Assembly: GCA_963575745.1 (NCBI GenBank)
Contig: CAUYUJ010020282.1
Span: 180,315-244,314 of the forward strand
Reading direction: 5' to 3'
DNA length: 64,000 bases
Origin: Prorocentrum cordatum
Taxonomy: Eukaryota > Sar > Dinophyceae > Prorocentrales > Prorocentraceae
Shown: positions 63,475-64,000 of the stretch, in pieces
How positions within the stretch are numbered: position 1 is the first letter of the stretch
How the letters are laid out: every line of letters begins with the position of its first letter
Notes under the pieces: model-generated
What the model was told of the DNA's origin: nothing
The model's database searches: none
What the model saw: only the letters and a program-made list of their open reading frames with translations
Made by a program: the position numbers and the translations under genes

Positions 63475-63545
63475 ACAAACTAACTTAACCCAACCTAACC
63501 TAACCTAACCTAACCTAACAACAACAACAACAACAACAACACCAA
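63475..63545. repeat. (CCTAA)n and (AAC)n tracts
   Basis: About five CCTAA pentamers at 63494-63518, preceded by a TTAACCCAA variant and followed by AACAACAAC to 63541. On the other strand the pentamer is TTAGG. Confidence 0.9.
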
Positions 63546-63660
63546 TCACATCAACAATCACTATAAGACTGTTCGATCTTACTTGCCCGCGTGTCATTCA
63601 GAACGAGTTCCCCACACCCTCGATACCCGCCCTTTTTAATTTCGATCACACCCTTTTTGG
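63540..63660 (-). repeat. Dispersed repeat of about 590 bp, copy 3 (3' end only)
   Basis: The reverse complement reads GGGCGGGTATCGAGGGTGTG, CTGAATGACACGCGGGCAAG and ATCGAACAGTCTTATAG, matching the end of copy 1 (15082-15150). Confidence 0.65.
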
Positions 63661-64000
63661 GGGGATGATTTCCCTTGGCGGGGGCCGGCGGGCTTAGACA
63701 GGCGGGCAAACCTGAACGGGCGGATAATATTTCGTGAGCCTACATGTGCCCGCCATTGGAATTGGTGTGGGCTCTGCAAAAAGAGGAGGGGAGAACGAGG
63801 GAGAGTGGGAGGAAGGGAGGGGGAGGGACGAAGGAAGAGGGAAAACGCCAGGAGAGAAGGAGCGACGAGGGGGGCGGTTTATTAGAGGCAGAGAGATAGA
63901 GAGAGAACAAAAAACATATGAGAGAGGTAGAAAGAGAGAGAGAGAGAGAGATAAAACAAAGACTGGAAAGAGAGAGAAAGAAAGAGTGAGGGAGGAGGCA
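63661..64000. other. G/A-rich low-complexity sequence
   Basis: GGGAGG-rich stretch to 63840, then (AG)n-rich sequence to the end of the window. No gene. Confidence 0.7.

Overview
This is a eukaryotic nuclear window, almost certainly from a dinoflagellate. The strongest evidence is a 22-nt sequence at 42018-42039 that matches the dinoflagellate spliced leader at 21 of 22 positions. It lies exactly at the 5' end of a retroelement, and a more decayed spliced-leader-like sequence lies at the 5' end of a second retroelement (6280-6301). High GC content, very low gene density, abundant simple repeats and decayed retroelements fit a dinoflagellate genome. I cannot name the genus from sequence alone. 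I see no intact, confidently identifiable host gene, and no tRNA, rRNA or snRNA gene.

The protein-coding content is mostly three dead copies of one kind of non-LTR retrotransposon (LINE). The domain order is N-terminal Cys zinc finger, coiled coil, apurinic-type endonuclease (EEP fold), reverse transcriptase, Cys/His knuckle, RNase H, C-terminal zinc finger. LINE-A occupies about 137-6301 on the minus strand and LINE-B 42018 to about 48153 on the plus strand; both are close to 6.15 kb. LINE-C occupies about 52990-56346 on the minus strand, is truncated after the endonuclease and is interrupted. LINE-A is bracketed by one kind of short tandem repeat, and LINE-B by (GAG)n, so each seems to have inserted as a spliced-leader-tagged full-length cDNA into a tandem repeat.

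Layout: 1-6430 is LINE-A and its repeat flanks. 6615-8496 is an inverted-repeat structure with a CCACTGTCCC-type minisatellite core. 8500-14430 is a large CCAAGA(C/T)GGCC array with 70-bp spacers and embedded hairpin-bearing repeats. 14560-15150 is a dispersed repeat whose relatives lie in inverse orientation at 62745-63310 and 63540-63660. 15180-16110 is a CTCGGACTT-type minisatellite interrupted by a MITE. 16110-25900 is mostly intergenic sequence with microsatellites, array fragments and duplications; one small minus-strand ORF (25059-25538) could be a real membrane protein. 25941-27422 and 31449-32928 are two nearly identical 1.48-kb repeat copies, with a satellite of about 104 bp between them (30600-31325). 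32929-38600 is intergenic and holds a well-defined MITE with an 8-bp target duplication (36364-36523) and a foldback element (38277-38410). 38604-40620 is a CACAG microsatellite followed by a 90-bp satellite with a three-unit higher-order pattern. 41768-50072 is LINE-B embedded in GAG/GAT microsatellites, including a 100-N assembly gap. 50080-64000 holds LINE-C, an unrecognised broken ORF (56362-57780), many CTC/GAG/CAT tracts, and a right end made of dispersed repeats and a (CCTAA)n tract.

The features do not form a pathway. The window records repeated retroposition, MITE insertion and tandem-repeat expansion. Long open frames inside the tandem arrays are consequences of repeat periodicity and GC content and are not annotated as genes.
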